From a virus: a stretch of 31,802 bases of DNA. The notes beneath the pieces were generated by a model, which had not been told where the DNA came from, made no database searches, and saw only the letters and a program-made list of their open reading frames with translations. The stretch is from the IMG/VR virus record IMGVR_UViG_3300000325_000268, positions 1 to 31,802 of that record, one strand, 5' to 3'. Within the stretch, counting starts at the first letter, position 1. Every line of letters begins with the position of its first letter. Both the position numbers and the translations under genes were made by a program. This document shows positions 8,138 through 16,580 of the stretch, piece after piece.

Positions 8138-8595
8138 CTTTTTCTACCTTTTTCCATTAGGATGTCTGCCTTTCTTCTTATATTATATTCTCTACTTACT
8201 ATTTTTGCAAGTCTAGCCTTTGCTACGTCCTGCCATTCTTTAATCTTCCTTGCTAAGTCGTGACTTCTTAATATATTAGCAACCTTAATGTCGTGCTTTA
8301 AATATTCTCCAGCCATGTCTTGTATTTCACTTGAAATTATAATGTTGAGGTTGCCCTCACACCAGTTCACCACCGTTTCTTGACTAGCTTTCTCTGACGC
8401 TACGTGGTCAGCATACTGATACAACATATAAGCAAAATTAAAGCAGTCGTCTCTGGTTAGTCCGTCCATCTGTTTAAGGGACAGTGTGTCTGCTAAAGCA
8501 AATTCCTCGGAGAACTTTGTGGGTGCTAAATTCTTACAGGATATATAGGTATCTATTTTATCTAAGAATTCCTTTAATCTATCAGCGGCGTTCAA
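8134..8595 (-). CDS. Helical hypothetical protein in recombination cluster
   Basis: 153 residues from a TTG at 8595, chosen because GGAGG sits 7 nt upstream and no in-frame ATG precedes residue 39. It overlaps the upstream stop by 14 nt. It appears all-helical with scattered charges and a basic C-terminus (KIVSREYNIRRKADILMEKG). No motif recognised. In T4-like phages a small helical mediator (UvsY) accompanies the UvsX recombinase; the size and setting here are similar, yet I see no sequence match, so that remains a hypothesis. Confidence 0.6.
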   Translation of the reverse strand: MNAADRLKEFLDKIDTYISCKNLAPTKFSEEFALADTLSLKQMDGLTRDDCFNFAYMLYQYADHVASEKASQETVVNWCEGNLNIIISSEIQDMAGEYLKHDIKVANILRSHDLARKIKEWQDVAKARLAKIVSREYNIRRKADILMEKGRKR

Positions 8596-8998
8596 GTTGT
8601 TCCCTCCAATATTTTTCGGTGCTATCGTATTTTAAAACTATCAATTCAATACTATTAAGTTCGCACCACTCCGCCTTGATTCTATCTCTGGTTTGTGCTT
8701 GTAAAAACCCTGCCTTGCTTTTGTGAAAAAACGGTACGTACTTATAGTGCTGTTCTCCATGAACCTCTACGCCTATTTTAATATTAGGGATGAAGAAGTC
8801 GAGGTATAAGACAGATTTTTTTGCCGGATCTCTAGACCCAGGAAGTTTGACCTCTTCTAAAATGTTATAACCATTAAACACCTCGCTTATAATCTCTCTA
8901 GCAAGGACGTGATAACGGGATCTTTTGCTTCTGTGGTTCCTGATGTATTTTTTAAGATCGAGGTTATACTCCCGACCGTTAAAGCCTACCACTTTCAT
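8582..8998 (-). CDS. Small Vsr/DUF559-like PD-(D/E)XK endonuclease
   Basis: 138 residues; its ATG overlaps the recombinase stop (ATGA). The core reads VLYLDFFIPNIKIGVEVHGE followed by QHYKYVPFF: an aspartate on one strand and Glu-Val-His-Gly-Glu-Gln-His on the next. This is the layout of Vsr- or DUF559-type PD-(D/E)XK enzymes. A helix with QTRDRIKAEWCE and a strand ELIVLKYD follow, as in that fold. It probably nicks or cleaves structured DNA during recombination or repair. The usual lysine is replaced by the Glu-x-Gln-His arrangement, as in very-short-patch-like enzymes. Fold likely; specificity unknown. Confidence 0.68.
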   Translation of the reverse strand: MKVVGFNGREYNLDLKKYIRNHRSKRSRYHVLAREIISEVFNGYNILEEVKLPGSRDPAKKSVLYLDFFIPNIKIGVEVHGEQHYKYVPFFHKSKAGFLQAQTRDRIKAEWCELNSIELIVLKYDSTEKYWREQLERR

Positions 8999-10092
8999 AG
9001 TAAGACTTCTTTGATTTGCTCATAAAGAAAATCACAGATGGTGGGGTTCTCTTCTAAAAAGGTTGTAACCCTTTCCATCCCCTGAAATTTAAATGCCTTT
9101 TCCACATCTTCCGCTTTATTGTCAAGCATCCAGCTTTTAATTACAGGGTCTTCTTGGTTTTCAATACAGCTGGTCATAGCATACCAAGCACCACTACGCT
9201 TTATTAGACTAAAGTCACAGCAGATTTGTGCAATCTCTTGGGCTTCATCAATTCCTACGCCGTAGCGAATCCAGCTTGCTGCTGTAGAATTTGGTATACC
9301 TCCAGCGGCAGATGTTTTAATGACCCAGTTTGCAACTTGGCCAATGTGATTACCACTATCTTTTGGGACTTCCCATTTGCCACGATGAGTAATTACCATA
9401 TTCGTTCCGGCTTGATACTGGAGCATGTTTCCGCAGTCGGCCATCTTTGCGGGCGACCACCTACTTCCCCCCGTGTTGGCTATATTGTGGGTAACAAAAA
9501 TAACGATTGCCTTCATTCTAGACACGTCACCGCTAATACGTTTAAAAAACATGGAGAGCAAGCGTGGCAGAGCGTTGCGAACTCCAGTACGAATTTCACC
9601 ATCTAACTCGTCTTGTGGAACCATGCTGGATGTAGAGTCTACTATAGCAACAAGGTCTGGAGTATTTTTGATATATGTTTCTAGAATATTTAGATAATCT
9701 TCAGCTGACACTAGAGGTTTTGAGTCTGTGGCCTGAACAATCTTTATGGCATCAACGTCGAGATTTTTAATTCCCTTAAAGTTCTCTTTGGTTAGCCTTC
9801 CTTCGGTGTTGAAATAAAAGATGTTTTTCCCAAGACCCTGTGCCTTGGCTGCAAAATAGAGAGCTGTGGTTGTTTTGCCCGTCTTTGGGTCGCCTGTCAT
9901 TACTACGCAAGTACCCTCCCTAATCCCGCCTCCCAAAGCGACGTCTAAAGCAGGAGAAATACCAAGAGTTTCAAAGCTCTCAAGCGTTGCAAGGACTCGA
10001 CTTCCAGACTCAATTATATCTCCATACTTCTTGTTGATCTGGTTGCTGATTGGATCGTCTTCAAATTCTTCTTTAATCTTCTTCTTTGCCAT
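8995..10092 (-). CDS. UvsX/RecA-like recombinase
   Basis: 365 residues from ATG 10092 (GAGAG 9 nt upstream; the TTG two codons earlier is less likely). Walker A is GDPKTGKT at 67-74, the catalytic glutamate lies in NTEGRL near 95-100, and Walker B VAIVDST is near 148-154. An L2-like DNA-binding segment follows VTHNIAN (GGSRWSPAKMADCGNML). The C-terminal domain is shorter than in bacterial RecA, as in phage UvsX. It coats ssDNA and drives strand exchange for recombination-dependent replication. The downstream genes (nuclease, helical protein, helicase) form a replication and recombination block coupled by overlaps. Confidence 0.9.
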   Translation of the reverse strand: MAKKKIKEEFEDDPISNQINKKYGDIIESGSRVLATLESFETLGISPALDVALGGGIREGTCVVMTGDPKTGKTTTALYFAAKAQGLGKNIFYFNTEGRLTKENFKGIKNLDVDAIKIVQATDSKPLVSAEDYLNILETYIKNTPDLVAIVDSTSSMVPQDELDGEIRTGVRNALPRLLSMFFKRISGDVSRMKAIVIFVTHNIANTGGSRWSPAKMADCGNMLQYQAGTNMVITHRGKWEVPKDSGNHIGQVANWVIKTSAAGGIPNSTAASWIRYGVGIDEAQEIAQICCDFSLIKRSGAWYAMTSCIENQEDPVIKSWMLDNKAEDVEKAFKFQGMERVTTFLEENPTICDFLYEQIKEVLL

Positions 10093-10525
10093 GTTCAATA
10101 TCTCTCAATGTTTTAAAAATATTTTTCTTGCCGTACTTCTTGTTTTGATGTTTTGCGTTTTTCTGGACTTTGATATCTTGCTTCTTGGTTACCTGCTCAT
10201 CTAATAATAGCTGGTACTTCTTTATTACACCAACAACTTTCGGATGATTAAGAGAAAAAATACCTCGGAACTCGGAAGAGTGGATGGCTTTCACTAGTGC
10301 CGTCTCGCTGTATTCCTTAAGAATTTTATTCGCTGAGATTAATTGTCTCTGAAAAGTCCAGTCCCAAGGCTTTCGGTTCCAAAACTTGTAAGGCAAAGAG
10401 CCCTCGTTTTTCTTTTCGGAATTTCTGATGCACATAATCTCTGCAACGTAAGCGGCACAAGTGCAATGGTCTCCAGTCGTTTCATGTTTGTACCTGCTTT
10501 TTTCGGTTCGTTTTCTTTTTTTCAT
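10073..10525 (-). CDS. Conserved-looking phage protein of unknown function
   Basis: 150 residues. The start overlaps the previous gene by 44 nt; GGAGG lies about 12 nt upstream, a rather long spacing, so the start is not certain. The N-terminal third is cysteine-containing and conserved in appearance (GDHCTCAAYVAEIMCIRN), followed by LPYKFWNRKPWDWTFQRQL, a Trp-rich segment. The C-terminal half is helical and very basic (KKQDIKVQKNAKHQNKKYGK). It may bind DNA or a replication partner, given its place directly before the recombinase. I cannot assign a family. Confidence 0.62.
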   Translation of the reverse strand: MKKRKRTEKSRYKHETTGDHCTCAAYVAEIMCIRNSEKKNEGSLPYKFWNRKPWDWTFQRQLISANKILKEYSETALVKAIHSSEFRGIFSLNHPKVVGVIKKYQLLLDEQVTKKQDIKVQKNAKHQNKKYGKKNIFKTLRDIEHGKEED

Positions 10526-10922
10526 TGAATATCATAGCCTCCTCAAAGCATTGGCTTGGGTCGTCTACCATTTCTTTTTCCATTATTAGTTCTGGGACAA
10601 GCCACATTTGTTTATGCACCTCCTTGCCCTTAAGAACCCCCACTGTGTAATAGTTTGATGATGGGCCACCCATAGTGCCCATAACAGACCTTACCAGATA
10701 CAAACCTTCGGCGTTCCTAACATCCATTATACACTTGTGTGATCTAAATTGCAAGTGCAAATCTTCAATAAAAACAAAATTTTTTTCGCAATGGCTCTTT
10801 ACCTCTTGCCACACCTTGTAATCCGAAAAGAAAAAATGTTTCCCGTCTGATGTCATCACCTTGACCCACACAGCGTTAATGTCGCAGGTTTGGTAATGAT
10901 TACTCCACTTTCCTTCGTCCAT
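10482..10922 (-). CDS. Hypothetical protein
   Basis: 146 residues from ATG 10922, which follows AGGTGA at 5 nt spacing; a GTG three codons earlier is the alternative. Predicted alpha/beta with segments such as VWVKVMTSDGKHFFFSD, NFVFIEDLHLQFR and YYTVGVLKGKEVHKQMWLVP, and a basic tail (KKKTNRKKQVQT). No known motif. It sits in the run of small genes between phoH and the recombinase, each overlapping or touching the next, so it is probably co-expressed with the replication genes. Confidence 0.6.
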   Translation of the reverse strand: MDEGKWSNHYQTCDINAVWVKVMTSDGKHFFFSDYKVWQEVKSHCEKNFVFIEDLHLQFRSHKCIMDVRNAEGLYLVRSVMGTMGGPSSNYYTVGVLKGKEVHKQMWLVPELIMEKEMVDDPSQCFEEAMIFNEKKKTNRKKQVQT

Positions 10923-10931
10923 TGTTGTCAC

Positions 10932-11219
10932 CTACTTTTTGATAGAGGTTACGCAGCTCGGTCGTTGCTTGTTTGGAGTAGATCTTTTGTCGTCAGCCAT
11001 TGAAGATGCCCCCTCGGTCATCACGGTAGCACCCTTGTCATTCCTCGCAAACTGCTTATACAAAGGTGTCTCCTTTTGTTGTTCGGGCAGGCTGTTAACA
11101 AATGTTTTAATAATAGACTGTGCCCTGTCTAGGTCTCTGCACAAATTCTTGATATCAAAATCTCGGTGGTTTTCTATATAAAATTTTTCTGCTTTGCTTA
11201 GTGGTCCTTTTTTAGTCAT
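10932..11219 (-). CDS. Small HTH-like phage protein
   Basis: 95 residues; its ATG overlaps the stop of the gene before by 8 nt. The N-terminal half (GPLSKAEKFYIENHRDFD, then IKNLCRDLDRAQSIIKTFV) has the spacing of a helix-turn-helix, like 'do not skip' terminase-small or sigma-like HTH segments. The C-terminal half has FARNDKGATVMTEGASSMAD, a motif I recall from small proteins of other large phages. The combination suggests a regulatory DNA-binding protein, but the function is unproven. Confidence 0.62.
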   Translation of the reverse strand: MTKKGPLSKAEKFYIENHRDFDIKNLCRDLDRAQSIIKTFVNSLPEQQKETPLYKQFARNDKGATVMTEGASSMADDKRSTPNKQRPSCVTSIKK

Positions 11220-11544
11220 TTAAAAATCCCCTTTGTGCCTTTGTTAAATAGATAGAGTTATTAGTTTTTAGGTATGTCATGTAGAAATCAAACGTGTTTC
11301 TAGAAGCCTTTCTTATCTTGGTTTCTATAAACCTTTCCCTCTTGCCGTAAGGGCCGTTGGGGTCAAGAGGGCCACTCTGATGCGTTCTTATGTAGCAGGT
11401 TTCAGAGCCTCCGGGGTTTGTCACCACCTTGGCGTAATGCGTTAGCATGTACTTCTTATCATTACTTATAATATTACCCGTCTTGTCATATAGCTCGACA
11501 ATACTCTCGTTCTTCTCGACATAACCCCTGTTTACATATTTCAT
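11212..11544 (-). CDS. Hypothetical protein
   Basis: 110 residues. GGAGGGCGG precedes the ATG, which overlaps the FmdB-like gene's stop (ATGA). Beta-rich beginning (SIVELYDKTGNIISNDKKY), a short Gly/Pro segment (SGPLDPNGPYGKRERF) and a helical end (TYLKTNNSIYLTKAQRGF). The middle 'GPLDPNGPYGKR' segment looks conserved-type but I do not know the family. Part of the coupled gene row downstream of phoH. Confidence 0.6.
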   Translation of the reverse strand: MKYVNRGYVEKNESIVELYDKTGNIISNDKKYMLTHYAKVVTNPGGSETCYIRTHQSGPLDPNGPYGKRERFIETKIRKASRNTFDFYMTYLKTNNSIYLTKAQRGFLND

Positions 11545-11897
11545 TTTCCGCCCTCCAGTATGTAGTTAGCTTTTTGTTTGCTTGTCATAGCGTTGATCTC
11601 TTTGTTTGTAGCCGCGGCATTAGAATGGTGCCAAGGCTTGCTGACGCTTGGTTTTCCTTCGTTCTTTTTGTGTTGCATTTCTTGGATCTTATTCTTATTA
11701 GCTTTAGTGTTACGATCTGCTAGATTCCCTATGGTGCTAGCATTTTTTACGCTAACATGAATTCCCCCGTTAAGCACTCGTCGTAATTTATTTTTTCCAC
11801 ATTCCGAACACTTTTTTAGGGGTGCGTCATGAAATTTTTGAAGCACGTCCTCAAAAACACAGCCACACCCATCACATTCATAGTCGTGTAATGGCAT
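11541..11897 (-). CDS. FmdB-type zinc-ribbon protein
   Basis: 118 residues, start TAAATG overlapping the phoH stop, with GGAGG in the phoH tail. Residues 1-45 form the FmdB zinc ribbon: MPLHDYECDGCGCVFEDV, then KKCSECGKNKLRRVLNGG, with two CxxC pairs. The rest is a Lys/Asn/Ala-rich tail that is probably disordered. FmdB ribbons occur in small putative regulators in bacteria and in many phages; the targets are unknown. Confidence in the domain is high, and in any specific role low. Confidence 0.8.
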   Translation of the reverse strand: MPLHDYECDGCGCVFEDVLQKFHDAPLKKCSECGKNKLRRVLNGGIHVSVKNASTIGNLADRNTKANKNKIQEMQHKKNEGKPSVSKPWHHSNAAATNKEINAMTSKQKANYILEGGK

Positions 11898-12566
11898 TTA
11901 AACCTCCAATGCATTTAATACGTTACCTATAATTCCGTTTCGTTGTATGTCTTCGTTTTCCAGCCTGCAAATACCAACGCCTTGCACGTCTTCTAGTCTG
12001 TTCATACAATAGTCTAAGCCGCTTCTACCCCGAAGGTCGTCTTGTTTAACGTCCCCATTAATTAGTACTTTTGAGTCTGTTCCCATTCTAGTGATAAACA
12101 TCTTTATTTGATCTATTGTGCAGTTTTGTGCTTCGTCTAATATCATATAGCTGTTGTGAAAAGTTAACCCTCTCATGATTTCTAATGGCTTATATTGTAT
12201 GTGCCCCCCGTTTGAATAGAGGCCATAAAAAGACTGAGTTAAAAAGTACTTTAAGTTTTCTTGCATTGGTAACAAATAGGGTGCTATTTTCTCGTCGAGT
12301 TCCCCCGGTAAAGAGCCGATATCTTTTCCGGCACAAACCAAAGGTCTAGTAATAATTACTTGATCTACCATTCCTCCGTGGAGGTGGCTTGCGGCAATTC
12401 CCGCCGCAATAAAGGACTTGCCCGAACCAGATGGCCCAGAGCAAAAAATGATATCATTCTTGATAATAGATTTTATATATTCTTTTTGGTTTGGCGTTTT
12501 TGCCTCTACCGAGATAACCCTTCGTTTGTTTTTTTTGTTGTCTTTTCTAGCTCTCTTATGGTTCAT
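11898..12566 (-). CDS. phoH: PhoH-like ATPase
   Basis: 222 residues. AAGGT is 8 nt before the ATG. The N-terminus is basic (RARKDNKKNKRR), then KTPNQKEYIKSI leads into Walker A GPSGSGKS at 44-51. ITRPLVCAGKDIGSLPGEL is the diagnostic PhoH motif, Walker B is YMILDEAQN, and FITRMGTDSKVLINGD closes the core. PhoH proteins are P-loop ATPases with proposed RNA-helicase roles; they are very common in marine and other large phages, where their benefit is unresolved. It sits directly after nrdB in one transcript. Confidence 0.9.
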   Translation of the reverse strand: MNHKRARKDNKKNKRRVISVEAKTPNQKEYIKSIIKNDIIFCSGPSGSGKSFIAAGIAASHLHGGMVDQVIITRPLVCAGKDIGSLPGELDEKIAPYLLPMQENLKYFLTQSFYGLYSNGGHIQYKPLEIMRGLTFHNSYMILDEAQNCTIDQIKMFITRMGTDSKVLINGDVKQDDLRGRSGLDYCMNRLEDVQGVGICRLENEDIQRNGIIGNVLNALEV

Positions 12567-12600
12567 ACGGTTTACCTTTGGATAGAAATTTATTATGTTG

Positions 12601-13644
12601 TTATAGTTTTACGTCTCCAAAATCCATATCCTCTAAGTCGTTTTTGCTTGCACCAATTTTATAGCTGGTTATTTCGTGCTCTTGTGGTGCTACCTGAACC
12701 GACTCAGAACTCATCCATGGTTCTGTCCATCCGGCAACAGGGTTTTTACCCGCGTTTTTGTAAGGCAGGCCAATGGTTTTACGACGAGACATACATAGCC
12801 AATCGATATATTGATGTAACACAGTCTCGTTTAATCCAATGATAGATCCATCCTTAAACAGATAGGACGCCCACTTTTTTTCCTCATCGGCAGCCCTTTC
12901 AAACATTTCTACGGCATTTTCTTGGCACTGTTCTGCCGTTTTAACGAATCCTTCGTCTTCTTCTCTATGAAGAATCTTTAGTATTTCCTGAGTATTTGCC
13001 AAGTGTAAGGCTTCGTCACGCTTAATCAACTTTACGATGTCTGCGTTTCCGGCCATCTTTTTGTTTTCAGCAAAAGCAAACGAACAGATAAAACTCACGT
13101 AAAACCTGATTGCTTCTAAAATGTTGATACTAATGAGGGTCATGTAAATTTGTTTTTTTAATTCCGGCAATCTTGCTGAGTCACAATCCCTCCCCATTCC
13201 CATTAAATTGTTGTAGTCTTGGATGGCACTTTTCGCACGTTTCATAATCTCCTTATCTTCGTAGATGCCTTCAAAGATTTCTTTGCTGTCTGCATAAACA
13301 TTTTGGATGATATATGAATAAGACTGACTGTGAATTTTTTCAAAGAACTGCCAAGTCATCAAACACGCCTCAAGCTCCGTATTTGTAACATATTCTAGCA
13401 GGGTTGGAACACCACGACAGATGACGCTATCCAACATGGTTTGGTACTTGAGGTTTGACGTGAAGATAAACCTCTCGTTGTCTGATAACAACTTGAAGTC
13501 ACCACGGTCTTTTTTAAGCTCAATCTCTTCTGGTCTCCAGAAGTTCATCATCTGCTTGCTATCCAGCTCTTTAAAAATCGGATACTTAATCACGTCGTAT
13601 CTCTGAACACCCAAGTCTTTTCCCAAGAAAAGAGGTTGAGACAT
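12601..13644 (-). CDS. nrdB: Ribonucleotide reductase class I, beta subunit
   Basis: 347 residues. AGGAG lies about 11 nt before the ATG. The di-iron and radical site is readable: FFEKIHSQSYSY gives Glu, His and the radical Tyr in the E-x2-H-x3-Y spacing of class Ia enzymes, and KRDEALHLANT gives the later E-x2-H ligands. The C-terminal tail DLEDMDFGDVKL resembles the peptide that docks onto the alpha subunit. It generates the tyrosyl radical used by NrdA to reduce ribonucleotides. The gene is separated from nrdA by an HNH endonuclease gene. Confidence 0.93.
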   Translation of the reverse strand: MSQPLFLGKDLGVQRYDVIKYPIFKELDSKQMMNFWRPEEIELKKDRGDFKLLSDNERFIFTSNLKYQTMLDSVICRGVPTLLEYVTNTELEACLMTWQFFEKIHSQSYSYIIQNVYADSKEIFEGIYEDKEIMKRAKSAIQDYNNLMGMGRDCDSARLPELKKQIYMTLISINILEAIRFYVSFICSFAFAENKKMAGNADIVKLIKRDEALHLANTQEILKILHREEDEGFVKTAEQCQENAVEMFERAADEEKKWASYLFKDGSIIGLNETVLHQYIDWLCMSRRKTIGLPYKNAGKNPVAGWTEPWMSSESVQVAPQEHEITSYKIGASKNDLEDMDFGDVKL

Positions 13645-13675
13645 AGGATCTACGCTCCTAGTGTTAAATATGGTT

Positions 13676-14284
13676 TTAATTTCTTTTCTCCTTGGTTTTA
13701 TATGCAGTTACGTGTTCGCCGAAGTATAAGCTCGACCCCTTCTTCCAGTTCTCTTTTGCCCAAAGGGGTTGCAAATTGGTATAATGGAAGCATTCTCGTT
13801 GCTGCTGCTCATTCGTCAGGTCAAATGCTGCACAGGGTATGATATGATCTATGTGCCAGCCATGCGTTGTCCAATTGTCCCAACTCATACCCTTTTGAAA
13901 CTGATCCTCAAGATATTCCATGAAAAACTCGATGCTACACCCCAAAAGGTCAAAAGCACTCGTTGATCTCTTGCCTTCGCAATTCTTGATTTCGAAATAG
14001 AGACGATTACGAAGATTAGCTGCTATTTTATGGTGAGGGATTTTCCTTCTATCGCGAGTGTATTTGTTCCACCGCTCCTTGTTTTGCAGTTTCCAACCTT
14101 TAGCATATTTGGCTTTTCTGATTTTCCTGCAATCATCACATTCGTGCCTTCGATAGCCATCCAAGACTACAAATTCAAACATTGGTCGAAACTCGTAACA
14201 AGTTTTACATTCTCGCAAGGGTACTTTGAAGGGGTCCATACCCCTTTTTTTCCAAGCTTGAAAGGCAGACTCAGCATCAATCAT
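13676..14284 (-). CDS. Free-standing HNH endonuclease between nrdA and nrdB
   Basis: 202 residues, start coupled to the nrdA stop (ATGA). The N-terminal part has a zinc ribbon (RECKTCYEFRPMFEF, then HECDDCRKIRKAKYAKG). The C-terminal part carries the HNH core: GWHIDHIIPCAAFDL (His-Ile-Asp-His), QQQRECFHYTNLQPLWAKEN (the Asn and final His/Asn). HNH enzymes cut DNA and, when free-standing inside phage operons, often act as homing endonucleases. T4 carries mobE at the same spot, between nrdA and nrdB. Whether this one is still an active homing enzyme cannot be told from sequence alone. Confidence 0.87.
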   Translation of the reverse strand: MIDAESAFQAWKKRGMDPFKVPLRECKTCYEFRPMFEFVVLDGYRRHECDDCRKIRKAKYAKGWKLQNKERWNKYTRDRRKIPHHKIAANLRNRLYFEIKNCEGKRSTSAFDLLGCSIEFFMEYLEDQFQKGMSWDNWTTHGWHIDHIIPCAAFDLTNEQQQRECFHYTNLQPLWAKENWKKGSSLYFGEHVTAYKTKEKRN

Positions 14285-16506
14285 ATTGCACAGGCTCCCG
14301 ATTCACAACCCATATCTTTTTCTGTCTCGCCGTCTCCATCTGGAGTGTTGGCGTAGTAGAAATTCTTTAACCCGTGTTTATAGCCATATACTTGATCTTT
14401 AATTAGTTCGCTAAGGGGGATGTTGCCATCCTCGTGATGTGCGTAGTTATAGTATAAATTTGTGCTCATGCTCATGTCGGTAAACTTTTGGATAACCGCC
14501 GCGATATCTATAATAGCTTTATTACTTGTCATTTCCCACGCTAAAGTATAATAATTTTTACGGGTACGATAATTTGGTACAATTTGCTTCAAAATTCCAT
14601 TTTTAGCTTTTTTATACAAGAGCAAACTGCGTACTGGTTCTATTCCGTTTGTGCTATTTTGAATAACGCTAGAGGATTCGCAAGGCATGATGGCAGACAG
14701 CGTTGAGTGTCTAAGGCCGTGCTCTGCTATTCTTTCTCTTAGGCTTTCCCAGTCCATGTTATAAGACGGTGACACGAGTTCATCAACCGTTTTTTTATAC
14801 CAGTCTATGGGCAATAAGCCTTTAGCATATTTGGTATCACTAAATTTATTGCACGGGCCTTTTTCCTCGGCTAGTTCGCACGAAGCACTAAGGAGGTGCC
14901 ACTGAATTTGTTCCATTGTTTCGTGAACCAGCTCTAACGCCTCTTGATCGCCATATTGAAGCTTGCTTTTTGCTAGAAACCCAGCTAGATTAGTTATCCC
15001 AACACCTAAAGACCTACGGTTTTTGGTAAAATTTTCAGCAGCTAAAACTGGATATTCTTGGTAATCGATTATGGCCTCTAGAGTTCTAACGGCCATTCTG
15101 CATGAGTCTTGGATATCGGTCTCACCGCCTACTTCTAAAAGGTTTAATGCCGATAGTATGCAAATACCAATTTCGCCTTCTGGGTCTTCTATAGACTGTA
15201 TTGGCTTTGTGGGGTGAACAATTTCTTGACACAGGTTAGACATATGAACAGGAATGTCCCAAGAGCCGTTTTCATTAGCTGTGTCTAGATTCATGGAATA
15301 GATGCGGCCAGTTTCCAGTCTTTCTCTGGCAAATATTTCTGCAAGCTTACGAGCAGGAATTTTCTTTTTAAATTTCAATGATCGAGCGTTCTCATATTTT
15401 TGGTATAGAGCGTCAAAACTTTCATTGTCCCCAAAAGCATCATAAAGCCCCTCTGCCTCGTGTGGGCTGAACAGTGTTATGTCCTCATTGTTTATTAGTC
15501 TGTCATAGAACAGTTTAGAAAATTGAACGGAGTAGTCAAGCTTGCGAACCCTGTTGTCGTCGGTTCCAGCATTATTTTTTAGAACTAGAACATCTTCAAT
15601 TTCATAATGCCAGAACGGGATGTGGACAGTTGCTGACCCCCCTCTAAGGCCGTTTTGGCTGGTGGACTTAACAGTAGATTCAAAATTTTTAAGATACGGA
15701 ATGAGCCCTGTATGAAGAACCTCTCCACCTCTGATTGGAGAGTTAAGAGGGCGAAGCCTGCCAATGTTTAAACCGATTCCTGCACGCCTAGCGGTGTATT
15801 TTCCCACGGCGTGTATCGAGGAGAATATTCCATCTAAATCATCGCTAACATCAACCAGTACACAACTAGCAAATTGCTTTATGTTTGTCCTAACCCCAGC
15901 CATGATTGGTGTCGGCAGATTAATCTTAAAGGTAGAGTAGCAATCGTAAGCCCCTTTAACGTCATCTATGTTGTCAAACAAGCACATAGCAATGGCCATG
16001 TAGGCAAACTGTGGGGTTTCGTAAATATTTCCAGAGCTTCTGTTTTTAACCAAGTATTTATCAATTAGCTGTTGCAATCCAGCATACGTAAAAGAGTTGT
16101 CACGATTATGGTTTATGTAATTTCCAAACGCCCCTATGGTTTTGTTGTCCCACTTGTCTAGGATGTATGGGTCGTAGATCCCATTGTCTACATTCCTTTC
16201 CAGAAATATTAAAAAATCTGTAGGCTTGTCACACCCCCAAACGTCCTTTCGCAATTGCATGTTCAGTAATCTTGCTGCGGCATATTGGTAGTTTGGTGCA
16301 GACTTAGAAATCAAATCGTTAGCCGACTTAATCAAAATTTGGTGTATTTCAGCGGTGCTGATGCCGTCGTACAGGGAAAGGTTAGCGTTCATCTCAATGT
16401 CTGAGAAGGAGACACCGGTTAGCCCGCCAGTAGCCCACAAAACAGCTTTGTGTATTTTCTCGACGGAGAAATCTTCTGTCTCTCCATTGCGTTTAGTGAC
16501 TTGCAT
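14281..16506 (-). CDS. nrdA: Ribonucleotide reductase class I, alpha subunit
   Basis: 741 residues, near the usual length. The N-terminal ATP-cone (VTKRNGETEDFSVEKIHKAV) suggests allosteric control by ATP/dATP. Active-site elements: FASCVLVDVSDDLDG (first redox Cys), MSNLCQEIVHP (Asn, radical Cys, Glu), GICILSALNL (second redox Cys), MSTNLYYNYAH (tyrosine pair of the radical path). The tail CESGACAI has the C-terminal cysteine pair that accepts electrons from thioredoxin or glutaredoxin. It reduces NDPs to dNDPs with NrdB. It is first in the block 16506-3253 and is preceded by a structured leader. Confidence 0.95.
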   Translation of the reverse strand: MQVTKRNGETEDFSVEKIHKAVLWATGGLTGVSFSDIEMNANLSLYDGISTAEIHQILIKSANDLISKSAPNYQYAAARLLNMQLRKDVWGCDKPTDFLIFLERNVDNGIYDPYILDKWDNKTIGAFGNYINHNRDNSFTYAGLQQLIDKYLVKNRSSGNIYETPQFAYMAIAMCLFDNIDDVKGAYDCYSTFKINLPTPIMAGVRTNIKQFASCVLVDVSDDLDGIFSSIHAVGKYTARRAGIGLNIGRLRPLNSPIRGGEVLHTGLIPYLKNFESTVKSTSQNGLRGGSATVHIPFWHYEIEDVLVLKNNAGTDDNRVRKLDYSVQFSKLFYDRLINNEDITLFSPHEAEGLYDAFGDNESFDALYQKYENARSLKFKKKIPARKLAEIFARERLETGRIYSMNLDTANENGSWDIPVHMSNLCQEIVHPTKPIQSIEDPEGEIGICILSALNLLEVGGETDIQDSCRMAVRTLEAIIDYQEYPVLAAENFTKNRRSLGVGITNLAGFLAKSKLQYGDQEALELVHETMEQIQWHLLSASCELAEEKGPCNKFSDTKYAKGLLPIDWYKKTVDELVSPSYNMDWESLRERIAEHGLRHSTLSAIMPCESSSVIQNSTNGIEPVRSLLLYKKAKNGILKQIVPNYRTRKNYYTLAWEMTSNKAIIDIAAVIQKFTDMSMSTNLYYNYAHHEDGNIPLSELIKDQVYGYKHGLKNFYYANTPDGDGETEKDMGCESGACAI

Positions 16507-16535
16507 TTAATCGTATTTTCCTTTTCAACTATTAT

Positions 16536-16580
16536 AAAAAAATCCCTGCACGGCTAGGCTCTGTCGCTTCCGCACAAGGA
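16536..16580 (-). terminator. Terminator-like hairpin in the nrdA leader
   Basis: Read on the minus strand, an 11-bp stem (TCCTTGTGCGG pairing with CCGTGCAGGGA, three G-U pairs) closes a 16-nt loop and is followed at once by seven T. It lies 30 nt before the nrdA start. Because the stem contains G-U pairs it forms well only as minus-strand RNA. It could end a short leader RNA or act as an attenuator for nrdA; see findings. Confidence 0.65.

Noticed and set aside
8182-8210. TTGCAA-17-TATAAT promoter-like match inside the gene at 8134-8595
   Set aside because: The -35 matches only four of six bases and the site lies in coding sequence; chance AT-rich match is more likely.
12360-12842. Plus-strand open frame of 160 codons
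   Set aside because: It runs across the phoH and nrdB coding regions in antisense and has no recognisable domain or ribosome site.
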